Assembly: GCA_964579505.1 (NCBI GenBank)
Contig: CAZOGC010000001.1
Span: forward strand, 1 to 64,000
DNA length: 64,000 nucleotides
Source: JAJYSO01 sp964579505
Lineage (GTDB): Bacteria > Bacteroidota > Bacteroidia > Flavobacteriales > Flavobacteriaceae
Direction of reading: 5' to 3'
Shown in pieces: positions 43,563 to 52,458 of this stretch; the first letter of the stretch is position 1, and each line of letters starts with the position of its first letter. The translations under genes were made by a program, and so were the position numbers. The notes under the pieces are model-generated. The model did not search any database and had not been told where the DNA came from. It worked only from the letters and a program-made list of their open reading frames with translations.

Positions 43563-44753
43563 TCATGAAATAATGACGGTTTTATTGTTAATAGTATAGT
43601 TAATGTGATTGGTTTCTTTTAGAATAGTTAAAATCTCTACAATACTTTGCTCTCGCCCTAATATCCCGGTAAATCGTACATTTTCTAATTTAGGATGCGA
43701 AAAGACAACGTTCATATCATACCAGCGAGAAAGCACTTTCATAATATCTTTTAAAGGTTTGTTCTCAAAGCTAAATATGCCTTGACGCCAAGAAACCTCA
43801 TTAAAGATATTGACGTTTTTTACTTCCAAATTTCTGGAGGTAGGGTTGGTAATGGCTTGCTGGCCGGGATGCAATATAACATTTGCATTGGGGGTCCCCA
43901 GCGCAATTTTTCCTTCAACCAGTGTGGTATAGGTTTTGTTTTTATTGTTGCCATAGGCTTTGATGTTAAACTGCGTACCTAGCACTTCAATATGCATTTG
44001 GTCAACAGTAACACGAAATTTGCTGCCGTGGTGCTTCGTGCTGGGAGAAACTTCAAAATAAGCCTCGCCGTATAACAATTGTACTTTTCGGGTTTTTCCG
44101 TCAACAAATTTTACCGGATATTTCAGTTTTGAGTCGGCGTTTAACCACACTTTTGTGCCATCAGCAAGTACCAAAAAAAACTGCCCACCTCGTGGAACGG
44201 TGAGATAATTATAGGCTAATTCTGTTTTTTGATTGTGGGGTGTGTTGTTATACACGAGCTTTTTACCGTTACTGTGGTAAAATTTACTGGTAGTCGTGTC
44301 TCCTTTGTGTAAAACAACAGATGAACCATTTCCTAAGGTGAGAACAGCTTTGTTGGTACCGGGATGAATATTGTTAGTATGTTGAACGATATTTTGAGGG
44401 GTAGGAGACGTATCGATTGCTTTGTTGCTAAAAAAGTACGTTCCTAAAACAGCCAATCCTATTAAGGCAATGAAAATGGCGGCGTATTTAAAGAAATTTG
44501 CGTAACTTTTCTTTTTGTTTTGACGTAGACGTCGTTTTATTTGGGTTAATGATTTGTGTCCGTCAAAAGTTTGTTGAGCATTTAAGAAATAATTAAGCTC
44601 TACATATCTGTTAAAATAATTTTTGTGTTCTTGATCTTCTTTGAGCCAACTGCTCAACTGTGCTGCTTCTTCAGTGGTTATTCTGTTTTCAAGCAGCTTA
44701 ATGATTAATATTTCAACCTTGTTATTTTCCAATTTTTTGCGCTTTACTAACAA
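43563..44753 (-). CDS. FecR-family anti-sigma factor (locus 2)
   Basis: A 396-aa membrane regulator. It has a cytoplasmic N-part (about 1-80) and a helix at about 86-107 (FFKYAAIFIALIGLAVLG). The FecR domain has VPRGGQFFLVLADGTKVWLNA and LLYGEAYFEVSP, and the C-terminal DUF4974-like domain has LKDIMKVLSRWYDMNVVF. It would sense the STN domain of the adjacent SusC. Divergent from its sigma gene with a 96-base gap, the same arrangement as locus 1. Confidence 0.92.
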   Translation of the reverse strand: MLVKRKKLENNKVEILIIKLLENRITTEEAAQLSSWLKEDQEHKNYFNRYVELNYFLNAQQTFDGHKSLTQIKRRLRQNKKKSYANFFKYAAIFIALIGLAVLGTYFFSNKAIDTSPTPQNIVQHTNNIHPGTNKAVLTLGNGSSVVLHKGDTTTSKFYHSNGKKLVYNNTPHNQKTELAYNYLTVPRGGQFFLVLADGTKVWLNADSKLKYPVKFVDGKTRKVQLLYGEAYFEVSPSTKHHGSKFRVTVDQMHIEVLGTQFNIKAYGNNKNKTYTTLVEGKIALGTPNANVILHPGQQAITNPTSRNLEVKNVNIFNEVSWRQGIFSFENKPLKDIMKVLSRWYDMNVVFSHPKLENVRFTGILGREQSIVEILTILKETNHINYTINNKTVIIS

Positions 44754-44849
44754 GACGCTAATGTTTTGAAAAACCCTTGCTCTTTTTTAGATTTTTTTTA
44801 ACCTTCGCTGAAATTTTACGCGCAGCCTGTATAAATAGCCACTTTACTG

Positions 44850-45398
44850 ATGAAAAAGAATCCTGCTACAGACTTGTTGTTAGCTTCTCTTAAAGAAGGA
44901 GATATGGAGGCTTTTGAGCAAATTTATGCCCGTTATTATGAACGATTGTGTATTTATTTGTTGAGTTATACCAATAATCGTCAGAAGGCGGAAGATTCAG
45001 TGCAAGAAGTTTTTCTGAAATTGTGGTCGGGTAGAGAAGAGCTGCAAATCACCACCTCTTTAAAAAGTTATTTGTACCAATCGGCCTATAATAAATTAAT
45101 GGACACTTTTCGCTATCAGAAAAGAAAAGATAGCTTTCTACAAGATTACTACCGCACTGCTCTAATACGTGCAGAAAACTTAGATGAGAGCTATAAAAGA
45201 CGACAAATAGGCAGGTTGCAAACTTGTTTAGATAAACTGCCAGACCGGTGCAGCGAGGTGTTTAAAGAAAGTAAGTTTTCGGGTAAAAAATACCAACAAA
45301 TAGCCGATGAGCTTAAGATATCGGTAAAAACGGTGGAAGGGCACATTACCAAAGCCTTTAAACTGATTAAGATTTGTATGGACGGGGAGGAAAAATAA
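44850..45398 (+). CDS. ECF sigma factor (locus 2)
   Basis: A 182-aa sigma-70 family factor. Region 2: AFEQIYARYYERLCIYL and AEDSVQEVFLKLWSGREE. Region 4: LPDRCSEVFKESKFSGKKYQ and ELKISVKTVEGHI. It should be held by the adjacent FecR and drive the second SusCD-TlpA operon. No TAnnTTTG box was seen upstream. Ends next to a terminator shared with the convergent rplT operon. Confidence 0.92.
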   Translation: MKKNPATDLLLASLKEGDMEAFEQIYARYYERLCIYLLSYTNNRQKAEDSVQEVFLKLWSGREELQITTSLKSYLYQSAYNKLMDTFRYQKRKDSFLQDYYRTALIRAENLDESYKRRQIGRLQTCLDKLPDRCSEVFKESKFSGKKYQQIADELKISVKTVEGHITKAFKLIKICMDGEEK

Positions 45399-45407
45399 GG
45401 ATAAATA

Positions 45408-45437
45408 AAAAATCCCTCTCTGTAAAGAGAAGGATTT
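45408..45437. terminator. Bidirectional intrinsic terminator
   Basis: AAAATCC-CTCTC paired with GAGA-AGGATTTT around a short loop, with A and T flanks. It lies between the convergent sigma and rplT genes. Confidence 0.75.
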
Positions 45438-45461
45438 TCTATAATAGAGCAAATTTTATTT

Positions 45462-45806
45462 TTATTTTACTTTTTTGACAATAGCCTCAAAAGCTTCGGG
45501 ATGATTCATGGCTAAATCGGCTAAAACCTTGCGGTTTAAATCAATGTTGTTAGCTTTGAGTTTTCCCATAAATTGAGAGTATGACAATCCGTGTTGGCGT
45601 GCAGCAGCGTTAATACGCATAATCCACAACGAACGGAAGTTTCTCTTTTTGGTTTTACGATCGCGGTAAGCATAAACCATTGCTTTTTCTACCGCATTTT
45701 TGGCTACTGTCCAAACGTTTTTACGTCTGCCGTAATAACCACGAGCTTGTTTTAATACTTTCTTACGTCTAGCTCTAGACGCAACTGAATTTACTGATCT
45801 TGGCAT
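45462..45806 (-). CDS. rplT: 50S ribosomal protein L20
   Basis: Early-assembly protein binding 23S rRNA. The 114-aa sequence is full length, with ARRKKVLKQARGYYGRRKN, WIMRINAAARQHGLSYS and the C-terminal domain that in other bacteria also represses its own operon. It is last in thrS-infC-rpmI-rplT. A 94-base gap separates it from rpmI, larger than usual, and holds a palindrome. Confidence 0.97.
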   Translation of the reverse strand: MPRSVNSVASRARRKKVLKQARGYYGRRKNVWTVAKNAVEKAMVYAYRDRKTKKRNFRSLWIMRINAAARQHGLSYSQFMGKLKANNIDLNRKVLADLAMNHPEAFEAIVKKVK

Positions 45807-45900
45807 AATGTTATTGTTTTTGTAGAAGGCGACTACAATTGTAGTACTTTATGAGCCCGCTCCAGGGTTTGTAATTAATTTAATTTCAACCAAAAAAGCA
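45807..45900 (-). promoter_or_regulatory. rpmI-rplT spacer with possible leader structure
   Basis: 94 bases on the minus strand between rpmI and rplT contain a perfect 14-base palindrome ACTACAATTGTAGT (45832-45845) and a small CCC-TGGAGC-GGG hairpin before it. L20 autoregulation through mRNA structures is known elsewhere, so this could be a control site. No match to a known L20 leader was made. Confidence 0.3.
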
Positions 45901-46098
45901 TTACTTTAATCGTAGCTGAAGTTTGATGTTGTTCTTGTCAGCTTCGTGTACAGTGGTGCTTTTTGTAAGCGCTTTTTTGCGTTTCTTAGATTTTTTGGTC
46001 AAGATGTGGCTTTTAAACGCTTTCTTTCTCTTAATTTTTCCACTTGCCGTTAACTTAAAACGTTTTTTGGCACTGGATTTTGTCTTCATTTTTGGCAT
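45901..46098 (-). CDS. rpmI: 50S ribosomal protein L35
   Basis: A 65-aa basic protein with the family start MPKMKTKSSAKKRF and the KRKKAFKSHILTKKSKKR block. Complete. It lies 31 bases after infC and upstream of rplT in the classic translation operon. Confidence 0.97.
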   Translation of the reverse strand: MPKMKTKSSAKKRFKLTASGKIKRKKAFKSHILTKKSKKRKKALTKSTTVHEADKNNIKLQLRLK

Positions 46099-46129
46099 GT
46101 CGCAATTGTTTTTGTTGCTCTATATAGTT

Positions 46130-46687
46130 TTATTTCTTTGCTTTTTTAGGGGCAATAAACATGGTCATACGTTTACCCTCTAATTTTGGTAATTGTTCGA
46201 CCTTACCGTAGTCTTCCAAATCTTGTGCTAGACGAAGTAGCAAGATTTCACCTTGGTCTTTAAAGACAATAGAACGGCCTTTAAAGAACACGTAGGCTTT
46301 TACTTTAGCGCCGTCTTGTAAGAAACGTATAGCGTGATTTTTCTTAAACTCGTAGTCGTGGTCGTCTGTGTTTGGCCCAAATCGAATTTCTTTATTAATC
46401 ACTTTAGAAGCTTTTGCTTTACGTGCTTTTTCGCGTTTCTTTTGTTCAAAAAGAAATTTCTTGTAATCCATGACTTTTACAACCGGCGGATTAGCATCTG
46501 GCGAAATTTCTACCAAATCTAATGCTAACTCTTCGGCAATAGCCAAGGCTTTTGCTAATGGATAAACATCCATCTCTACATTATCGCCTACTAAACGAAC
46601 TTTATCAGCTTTAATTTTTCCGTTTATGCGATGTTGATCTTCTTGTTTTTTACGCGGTGTATACCGTCTAGACTTTTTCCTTCGGAT
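46130..46687 (-). CDS. infC: Translation initiation factor IF-3 with AUC start codon
   Basis: Binds the 30S subunit, checks start codons and prevents premature 50S joining. The first ATG in frame (46573) would remove the conserved N-terminal region. The frame is open back to 46711, and the upstream translation RRYTPRKKQEDQHRINGKI and KVRLVGDNVEMDVYPL is clearly IF-3. No ATG, GTG or TTG occurs in this extension; the only plausible initiator is ATC at 46685-46687, giving 185 aa. AUU/AUC starts in infC are known and let IF-3 repress itself. It lies 17 bases after thrS. Confidence 0.9.
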   Translation of the reverse strand: MRRKKSRRYTPRKKQEDQHRINGKIKADKVRLVGDNVEMDVYPLAKALAIAEELALDLVEISPDANPPVVKVMDYKKFLFEQKKREKARKAKASKVINKEIRFGPNTDDHDYEFKKNHAIRFLQDGAKVKAYVFFKGRSIVFKDQGEILLLRLAQDLEDYGKVEQLPKLEGKRMTMFIAPKKAKK

Positions 46688-46704
46688 TGTTGTAGATTTT
46701 AGGG

Positions 46705-48651
46705 TTAAACTTCAAATTCATTAAGAGTAGAGTTGACTTCGTCTTGAAGCATCTTGCAAAAATCAGCGATGCTTACAGTTCCTAAATCTTCTCCACCGTG
46801 TTTTCGTACAGAAACCGTACCGTCTTTTTCTTCTTGTTCACCAACAATAAGCATATACGGTATTTTGTTGACCTCGGCTTCTCTAATTTTTTTGCCCATG
46901 GTCTCACTACGGTTATCTATTAGGGCGCGAATTTCGTTATTTTGTAGGAAAGTTAAAACTTTTTTGGTGTAATTCTTATATTTTTCACTCAAAGTGAGGA
47001 TGATAACCTGATCCGGAGTGAGCCATAGGGGGAAATTTCCTTTGGTATTTTCTAATAAAATAGCCACAAAACGTTCCATACTCCCAAAAGGAGCTCGGTG
47101 AATCATAACCGGTCTGTGTAATTCATTGTCACTTCCTTTATAGGTTAAGTCAAATCGCTCGGGTAAGTTATAATCTACTTGAATAGTGCCCAGTTGCCAG
47201 CTTCTGCCCAACGCGTCTTTTACCATGAAATCTAGTTTGGGGCCATAGAAGGCTGCTTCACCGGTTTCTATAACGTAGTTAAGTCCTTTTTCTTTGGCTG
47301 CTGTAATGATGGCATTTTCAGCTTTTTCCCAATTTTCGTCACTGCCTATATATTTTTCTTTGTGGTCCGGATCGCGCAGCGAAACTTGAGCAGTAAAATC
47401 TTCAAACCCGAGTGAGTTGAAAACGTATAAAGTCAAGTCAATAACGTTTCTAAATTCTTGATCCAGCTGATCAGGCGTGCAAAAAATATGGGCGTCGTCT
47501 TGTGTAAACCCGCGTACCCGGGTTAACCCGTGTAACTCGCCACTTTGCTCGTAGCGATAAACGGTGCCAAACTCTGCATAGCGTTTGGGTAAATCGCGAT
47601 AACTCCACGAATGTGAACGATATATTTCGCAATGGTGTGGACAGTTCATCGGTTTTAACAAAAATTCTTCTCCTTCTTTTGGGGTGTTAATGGGCTGAAA
47701 ACTGTCTTCTCCGTATTTGGCGTAATGCCCGGAGGTTACATAGAGCTCTTTTTGCCCAATATGTGGGGTGATGACCATTTCATACCCCGCTTTTTGTTGT
47801 GCTTTTTTCAAAAACGCTTCTAGCCGGCTGCGTAGAGCGGCTCCTTTAGGAAGCCACAAAGGTAAACCTTGCCCTACTTTAGAAGAAAAGGTGAACAAGT
47901 CGAGTTCTTTACCCAGTTTGCGGTGATCGCGTTCTTTGGCTTCTTCTAAAAACTCAAGATAAGCTTTTAAGTCTTTTTGTTTTGGGAAAGTAATTCCGTA
48001 GATGCGCGTTAGTTGTGGTTTGTGTTCATCACCACGCCAATAGGCGCCGGCAATATTGAGCAGTTTTACCGCTTTGATGTATTTAGTGTTGGGCAAATGC
48101 CCGCCTCTACATAAATCGGTAAACGTGCTATGGTCACAAAACGTAATATCACCATCGGTTAAATTCTCTATCAATTCAACTTTAAAGGGATTGTCTTCCT
48201 CTTTGTAATAGGCTAGCGCCTCTTTTTTAGAAACAGCACGCATGGTAAAATCGTGTTTCTCTCGGGCTATTTCCAGCATTTTCTTTTCAATCTTTGGGAA
48301 GTCTTTTTCAGAAATTTCTTCTCCATGTAAGTCGATATCATAATAAAAACCTTGTGTTATGGGCGGACCAATGGTAAGTCTTATGTTAGGGTATAACTCT
48401 TTTAAGGCTTGTGCTAAAACATGTGCTGAGCTGTGCCAAAAAGCTTTTTTACCTTCCTCATCATTCCACGTATACAGTACCAAATTGCCATTTTCTTGTA
48501 ACGGTGTTTTGGTTTCTACGGTTTTTCCGTTAAACTTGGCAGAGAGTACATTGCGTGCCAAGCCTTGGCTAATACTTTCTGCAACCTGTTGTGGAGTGGT
48601 GCCGTTTTCATAACTTTTTATGCTGCCATCGGGCAAGGTGATATCAATCAT
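46705..48651 (-). CDS. thrS: Threonyl-tRNA synthetase
   Basis: Charges tRNA-Thr; class II synthetase. The 648-aa protein starts MIDITLPDGSIKSYENG (TGS domain). It continues through the editing domain (HSSAHVLAQALKELYPN) and the catalytic core with the zinc ligands MNCPHHCEIYRS and FGTVYRYEQSGELHGL, motif 3 MIHRAPFGSMERFVA, and the anticodon domain. The frame runs 35 codons further upstream, but a TATCTTTG box lies inside that extension. First gene of thrS-infC-rpmI-rplT. Confidence 0.96.
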   Translation of the reverse strand: MIDITLPDGSIKSYENGTTPQQVAESISQGLARNVLSAKFNGKTVETKTPLQENGNLVLYTWNDEEGKKAFWHSSAHVLAQALKELYPNIRLTIGPPITQGFYYDIDLHGEEISEKDFPKIEKKMLEIAREKHDFTMRAVSKKEALAYYKEEDNPFKVELIENLTDGDITFCDHSTFTDLCRGGHLPNTKYIKAVKLLNIAGAYWRGDEHKPQLTRIYGITFPKQKDLKAYLEFLEEAKERDHRKLGKELDLFTFSSKVGQGLPLWLPKGAALRSRLEAFLKKAQQKAGYEMVITPHIGQKELYVTSGHYAKYGEDSFQPINTPKEGEEFLLKPMNCPHHCEIYRSHSWSYRDLPKRYAEFGTVYRYEQSGELHGLTRVRGFTQDDAHIFCTPDQLDQEFRNVIDLTLYVFNSLGFEDFTAQVSLRDPDHKEKYIGSDENWEKAENAIITAAKEKGLNYVIETGEAAFYGPKLDFMVKDALGRSWQLGTIQVDYNLPERFDLTYKGSDNELHRPVMIHRAPFGSMERFVAILLENTKGNFPLWLTPDQVIILTLSEKYKNYTKKVLTFLQNNEIRALIDNRSETMGKKIREAEVNKIPYMLIVGEQEEKDGTVSVRKHGGEDLGTVSIADFCKMLQDEVNSTLNEFEV

Positions 48652-48669
48652 AACTTCCAAATTGAACTG

Positions 48670-48677
48670 CAAAGATA
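48670..48677 (-). promoter_or_regulatory. -7 promoter box for thrS-infC-rpmI-rplT
   Basis: On the minus strand TATCTTTG matches TAnnTTTG, 18 bases upstream of the thrS ATG at 48651. Confidence 0.6.
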
Positions 48678-48743
48678 AGCGGATAATTTTTTTCGACAAG
48701 ATAGGAAACCCGCAACTTTTTGAAAAATAATACCCAAACAAAA

Positions 48744-48780
48744 ATCCGCTCTTCACAACCGAAGAACGGATCTTGTTTTT
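48744..48780. terminator. Hairpin terminator upstream of thrS
   Basis: Stem ATCCG-TCTTC / GAAGA-CGGAT with a six-base loop, followed by CTTGTTTTT on the plus strand and TTTTTGTTTG on the minus strand. It insulates thrS from the region to its right. Confidence 0.6.
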
Positions 48781-49119
48781 AGGGTAAAAAAACGCTTATC
48801 AAGTTATTCTTTTGGTTTCTGTTCTTCTTTGCATTGCCCAAAAAAGAACCAAAAAAGTCTAGACTTACTAAAAAAACAGAAGAAAATACTACGGAACTAT
48901 CAGCCACTGGATTAAAATAACTTGCCTCCTACGTCGGCTTCGGACAGATTTTAATCCTCAAACCAACGCGGCTTCCTTGATTTTCACTGTTTTTTGGATA
49001 GGTCATTGGCAAAATCATGTTACTCTTAATTAGAATTGAAGTGTTTTAAAACAACATGTTCATAGATATGTGAGTATCAGATAACTACATGCAGCATGTG
49101 GACGTATTATTCGAAACGC
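48757..49119. other. Intergenic region, degenerate repeat-like sequence
   Basis: About 360 bases with no plausible gene. The motif TTGCCCAAAAAAGAACC next to an inverted-like GGTTTCTGTTCTTCTTTGC suggests a decayed palindromic repeat of a type often seen between Bacteroidota genes. No function is visible. Confidence 0.4.
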
Positions 49120-49830
49120 TTATTTTAAACCGAGGGCAAAACGTATTTGTACGGTTTCGGTAACTTTAATTTGCCCTACAGCTAGGTTTTCTTCCACTTT
49201 CTTTGAGGTAGTGCCGTCAGCAGAAAAGGAGACATTCATTGCCATAAGACGACGAGGAGAAGGGCGGCGGCTCCCACTTTCTGATATCATCAGTGCGGGA
49301 CCTACTTTTAAGCCTAACGCTGCTGCATAATCAGTAGCTTTTTGCAAAGCGTCTTTAGCCGCTTTTCTCCGGGCTTCTGCTTGGTGTTCTTTTAGTTTAG
49401 AGTCTTGAAAATAAACACCGTCAATGTGATTAATACCGGCCTTCATAAGTTTATCCATAATATTTTCATACCCGTCAATATTATTTAAAGTGATTGAGAT
49501 AGACTGACTGGCAACATAGTATTCTTCTTTGGTTTTATAATTGCGTTTTTTGTCTAAACGCACATAGGTGGTGCGGTAATTCTTAGGGTCGAGGTCTTCT
49601 TTTTTTAAGAGCGTAAGCACTTTGCTCATTACTAGGTCTGCTTCTTTTTTTACGGTTTGAGCAGATTGCCCTTTTTTCTCTACATGTGCTTCTATTCTTA
49701 CTTGATCGGGGGTTACCTTTACCGTTCCGGAGCCGGTAACCGTAATGCCGGTGGGTTGTGTGTTTTGCGCGGTGGTGAATCCTGTGGCAGCAATAAAAAG
49801 ACTGCCGGCTAATAATAATGTACGAATCAT
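49120..49830 (-). CDS. SIMPL-domain (DUF541) periplasmic protein
   Basis: A 236-aa exported protein with signal peptide ending at TTAQ. It matches the SIMPL family: ITVTGSGTVKVTPDQVRIEAHVEK, then Y/R-rich strands and AEARRKAAKDALQKATDYAAALG with GPALMISES. Family members are trimeric or oligomeric envelope proteins, some induced by stress, without agreed enzymatic function. It stands alone in this window. Confidence 0.87.
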   Translation of the reverse strand: MIRTLLLAGSLFIAATGFTTAQNTQPTGITVTGSGTVKVTPDQVRIEAHVEKKGQSAQTVKKEADLVMSKVLTLLKKEDLDPKNYRTTYVRLDKKRNYKTKEEYYVASQSISITLNNIDGYENIMDKLMKAGINHIDGVYFQDSKLKEHQAEARRKAAKDALQKATDYAAALGLKVGPALMISESGSRRPSPRRLMAMNVSFSADGTTSKKVEENLAVGQIKVTETVQIRFALGLK

Positions 49831-49927
49831 AATAGGTTTTTTGGTTAAAAGCTGAAGAAATTGTTTCTATAATGCTTTTGCGTTTATATTTCTCAATTAA
49901 ACAAGAGTCGTGCCATTAATTTTGAAA

Positions 49928-51328
49928 TTATTTTATTTCGGTGTACATACGTTGGTAAGTGGGAAGGTTCATTTTACTATCACCGACCAATTTGTAGCGG
50001 TTATTACGCTGCTTTTTGATAAAAGAGTTTACGGTATTTCCACCTGAAAGAATGTGCTGAATGGCAGTGTGTAACAGAAGTTCGTTGGGATTTCCTAAAA
50101 CTCCGAGATGGGCAAAATTTTCTTGCTGTTCAATATCGGGAAAGAGGCCGTTAAAGAAACCGGTAAAGCCGTCTGCATTAATCGTTTTAAGAACAAGAGG
50201 TTGCATGGCATACGTGTGCCCGGGTTTTACGGAAGATCGGGTAAAATCAGGGGAATCATAAACGGTAATAGAGGCTTGAAACTTGCCAATGGTGGTGTCG
50301 CCAATTTGTACTACGTTTATATAAGGGTTAAGTCCATTGATGAGCAACTCGCTAGCCGAAGCGGTACTTCTAGTAGTAAGCACATATACCTTGCTTAATC
50401 CTAAACTATTAATGGTTGCTCCGGTGGGAATTTTCTGATCAAAAAGTAGCTTTTTTGTATCAAAATTGTCATTATAAACTGCGGTAGCAAAAAGTTTTCC
50501 GTTAAACTGACCGGTAATCATACTGGCCAAATCTTTGCTACTTTCAACATCTCCGCCGCCGTTATAACGCAAATCAACTACTAAATCAGTAACTCCGGCC
50601 GCTTTAAAATCACCAAAAGCCGCGTTGAGTTCATCGTCATAAGAACGGGTAAACCCGTTGTACATTAAATACCCAATTTTGTGCCCTGCGGTGTCAATTA
50701 CTTTATGCTTAAAAACCGGATCTTCATGGTATTCAGTTTTGGTAAGCGCAATACTTTGGTTGGTAGAAGCCAAGGTGTGGTTTTGTATTTTTGCCAACCC
50801 AATGGTGTACGAAGTAGACTGAAGCAAATGTTGATAATTACTAATGCTTAAAGCAGTTCCATCAATGCGGTCAAAAAGCATGCCGCGTTTTACGCCTTGA
50901 CTTTCGGCAGAAGTGTTGGGTAAGACGTAACGCACATACCCAAAGACGGTTTGCGTGCCCGAGATGTTAACCAACCCAAATTCCATTCCATTGTTTAAGG
51001 TAATTCCGCTGAGCAGTTTTTCCAGTTTACGGAAATTAGGCATAATAAAGCTGAATCGATCTTTTACATAGCGCAGCGAATTGAAGAGGTCTTCAGGAGA
51101 ATTAAAAGTGCTTAGATATGCATTTAAGTCGGCTTGGTTAGCAAAGTGATTGTTGTTTAAAACCGGATCTTTATCTTTATAGAGGTAGAAAAGTTTCATG
51201 CCACGGTACACAAAATTGTTTACATCAAGATTAGACGCGGGCTGAACAACGTCATCGTTGTCATCATAACAAGAAGACAAAGACAGGGTAGAGAGGCAAA
51301 TTAATAGAAGAAGAAAATATCTTTTCAT
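49928..51328 (-). CDS. S41-family peptidase lipoprotein
   Basis: A surface or periplasmic serine protease of the C-terminal processing family, 466 aa. The lipobox is LSSC with Cys20. An N-terminal helical domain is followed by a PDZ-like part (ESQGVKRGMLFDRIDG). The S41 core has DLVVDLRYNGGGDVESSKDLA, the nucleophile region STASASELLINGL, and the Lys in DTTIGKFQ, forming the usual Ser-Lys dyad. It probably trims exported proteins. Unlinked to neighbours. Confidence 0.88.
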   Translation of the reverse strand: MKRYFLLLLICLSTLSLSSCYDDNDDVVQPASNLDVNNFVYRGMKLFYLYKDKDPVLNNNHFANQADLNAYLSTFNSPEDLFNSLRYVKDRFSFIMPNFRKLEKLLSGITLNNGMEFGLVNISGTQTVFGYVRYVLPNTSAESQGVKRGMLFDRIDGTALSISNYQHLLQSTSYTIGLAKIQNHTLASTNQSIALTKTEYHEDPVFKHKVIDTAGHKIGYLMYNGFTRSYDDELNAAFGDFKAAGVTDLVVDLRYNGGGDVESSKDLASMITGQFNGKLFATAVYNDNFDTKKLLFDQKIPTGATINSLGLSKVYVLTTRSTASASELLINGLNPYINVVQIGDTTIGKFQASITVYDSPDFTRSSVKPGHTYAMQPLVLKTINADGFTGFFNGLFPDIEQQENFAHLGVLGNPNELLLHTAIQHILSGGNTVNSFIKKQRNNRYKLVGDSKMNLPTYQRMYTEIK

Positions 51329-51489
51329 AAGGAAGTAAGTTTAAAAATAGCGCGATATCTTGCCGATAAAGACAATTAGTTCAGTACTTTTAGATTATAA
51401 AACTAAGCACAAAATAATAAACTAGAGAAAATTTGTAACAAAATTGTTTATTGAACGTCATATAAGAGAAACAGACCAATTGGTTTAAA

Positions 51490-52008
51490 ATGAATCAACA
51501 GGCATTTTTAAATTTTATAAACCCACTGAAAGATCGCATTTTCAGGTTAGCGCTTCGGTATCTTATTTCTAAAGATGCTGCTGAAGATGCTACGCAAGAA
51601 GTGATTATAAAATTGTGGAAAATGCGTAAAAAGTTGAATCGAGTAGATAGTGCTGAGGCTTATGCCATTACCATCACGAAAAATCATTGTTTAGACCAGC
51701 TAAAGTTGAAGAACAATAACAATATGCGTATCGTGCACACTAATTTTTCGGGGCGTGAGCGTAATCTTCAACAGCAAGTCGAAGCTAAAGATGAGCTACA
51801 TTGGGTTACTGAAATCATTAAAACCTTGTCTGAGCGTGAACAAGCATTAATTCAGTTGCGCGATATAGAACAACTAGCATATGATGAGATTGCAAAAGTT
51901 TTGGATATGGAAGAAACAGCCATTCGGGTGGCTTTGTCTAGAGCGCGAAAGAAAATAAAAACAAGAATACTAAAAATGCACCGCTATGGAACGTTGGCAG
52001 ATAGATAA
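51490..52008 (+). CDS. ECF-type sigma factor of the DUF4252 operon
   Basis: A 172-aa sigma-70 family factor. Region 2: PLKDRIFRLALRYLIS and AEDATQEVIIKLWKMR. Region 4: LSEREQALIQLRDIEQLAYDEIAKVLDMEE. It overlaps the next gene by 23 bases, so the two are coupled. The four-gene layout (sigma, membrane anti-sigma, two DUF4252 proteins) is common in Flavobacteriia but its signal is unknown. Confidence 0.9.
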   Translation: MNQQAFLNFINPLKDRIFRLALRYLISKDAAEDATQEVIIKLWKMRKKLNRVDSAEAYAITITKNHCLDQLKLKNNNNMRIVHTNFSGRERNLQQQVEAKDELHWVTEIIKTLSEREQALIQLRDIEQLAYDEIAKVLDMEETAIRVALSRARKKIKTRILKMHRYGTLADR

Positions 52009-52456
52009 TTTATTGGAGAAATATCTTGCGGGTGAAACAAGTTTAGAGGAAGAAGTACAACTTCGTAACTATTTTACGAAAAACGAACCGCTTCCGTCTG
52101 ATTTGGAAGAGTACAGAATTTTATTTGGTTTTTTTAAACAAGAACAACAAAAAACCTATGAAAGCGACGTGCTATTGCCCCAACCCCAATCGTATAAATG
52201 GTTGATGGCCACAGCCAGTATTGCGGCTATATTAGTTGCTGTATGGGTGCTCCAACCTTTTGCCAGTAATCCGGTAGGTTCGGTTGGTAATAGTAAGATA
52301 GCCACTCAAAACGCACAAGCCTTATTTATGATGATGGGAAGTGTGCCCGAAACGGCTAGTAAGAAAAACCTGCAGTATGTTTCAGCATTAAAAGAATTAA
52401 ATATTACCCAAAAAAAAGAACAGATTAAAGAAGATACAACCCTTTTAAAAAAATAA
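51986..52456 (+). CDS. Putative single-pass anti-sigma factor
   Basis: A 156-aa protein with a cytoplasmic N-terminus (MERWQIDNLLEKYLAGETSL, typical of bacterial anti-sigma starts). It has one helix at about 70-90 (WLMATASIAAILVAVWVLQPF) and a short outside tail. It is coupled by overlap to the sigma gene before it and lies 2 bases before the DUF4252 gene. It most likely binds that sigma factor; no catalytic motif. Confidence 0.8.
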   Translation: MERWQIDNLLEKYLAGETSLEEEVQLRNYFTKNEPLPSDLEEYRILFGFFKQEQQKTYESDVLLPQPQSYKWLMATASIAAILVAVWVLQPFASNPVGSVGNSKIATQNAQALFMMMGSVPETASKKNLQYVSALKELNITQKKEQIKEDTTLLKK

Positions 52457-52458
52457 GT

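Noticed and set aside
25441..45398. Polysaccharide utilisation loci
   Set aside because: SusC and SusD are present, but no glycoside hydrolase, polysaccharide lyase, esterase or sulfatase is linked; the accessory genes are TlpA thioredoxins.
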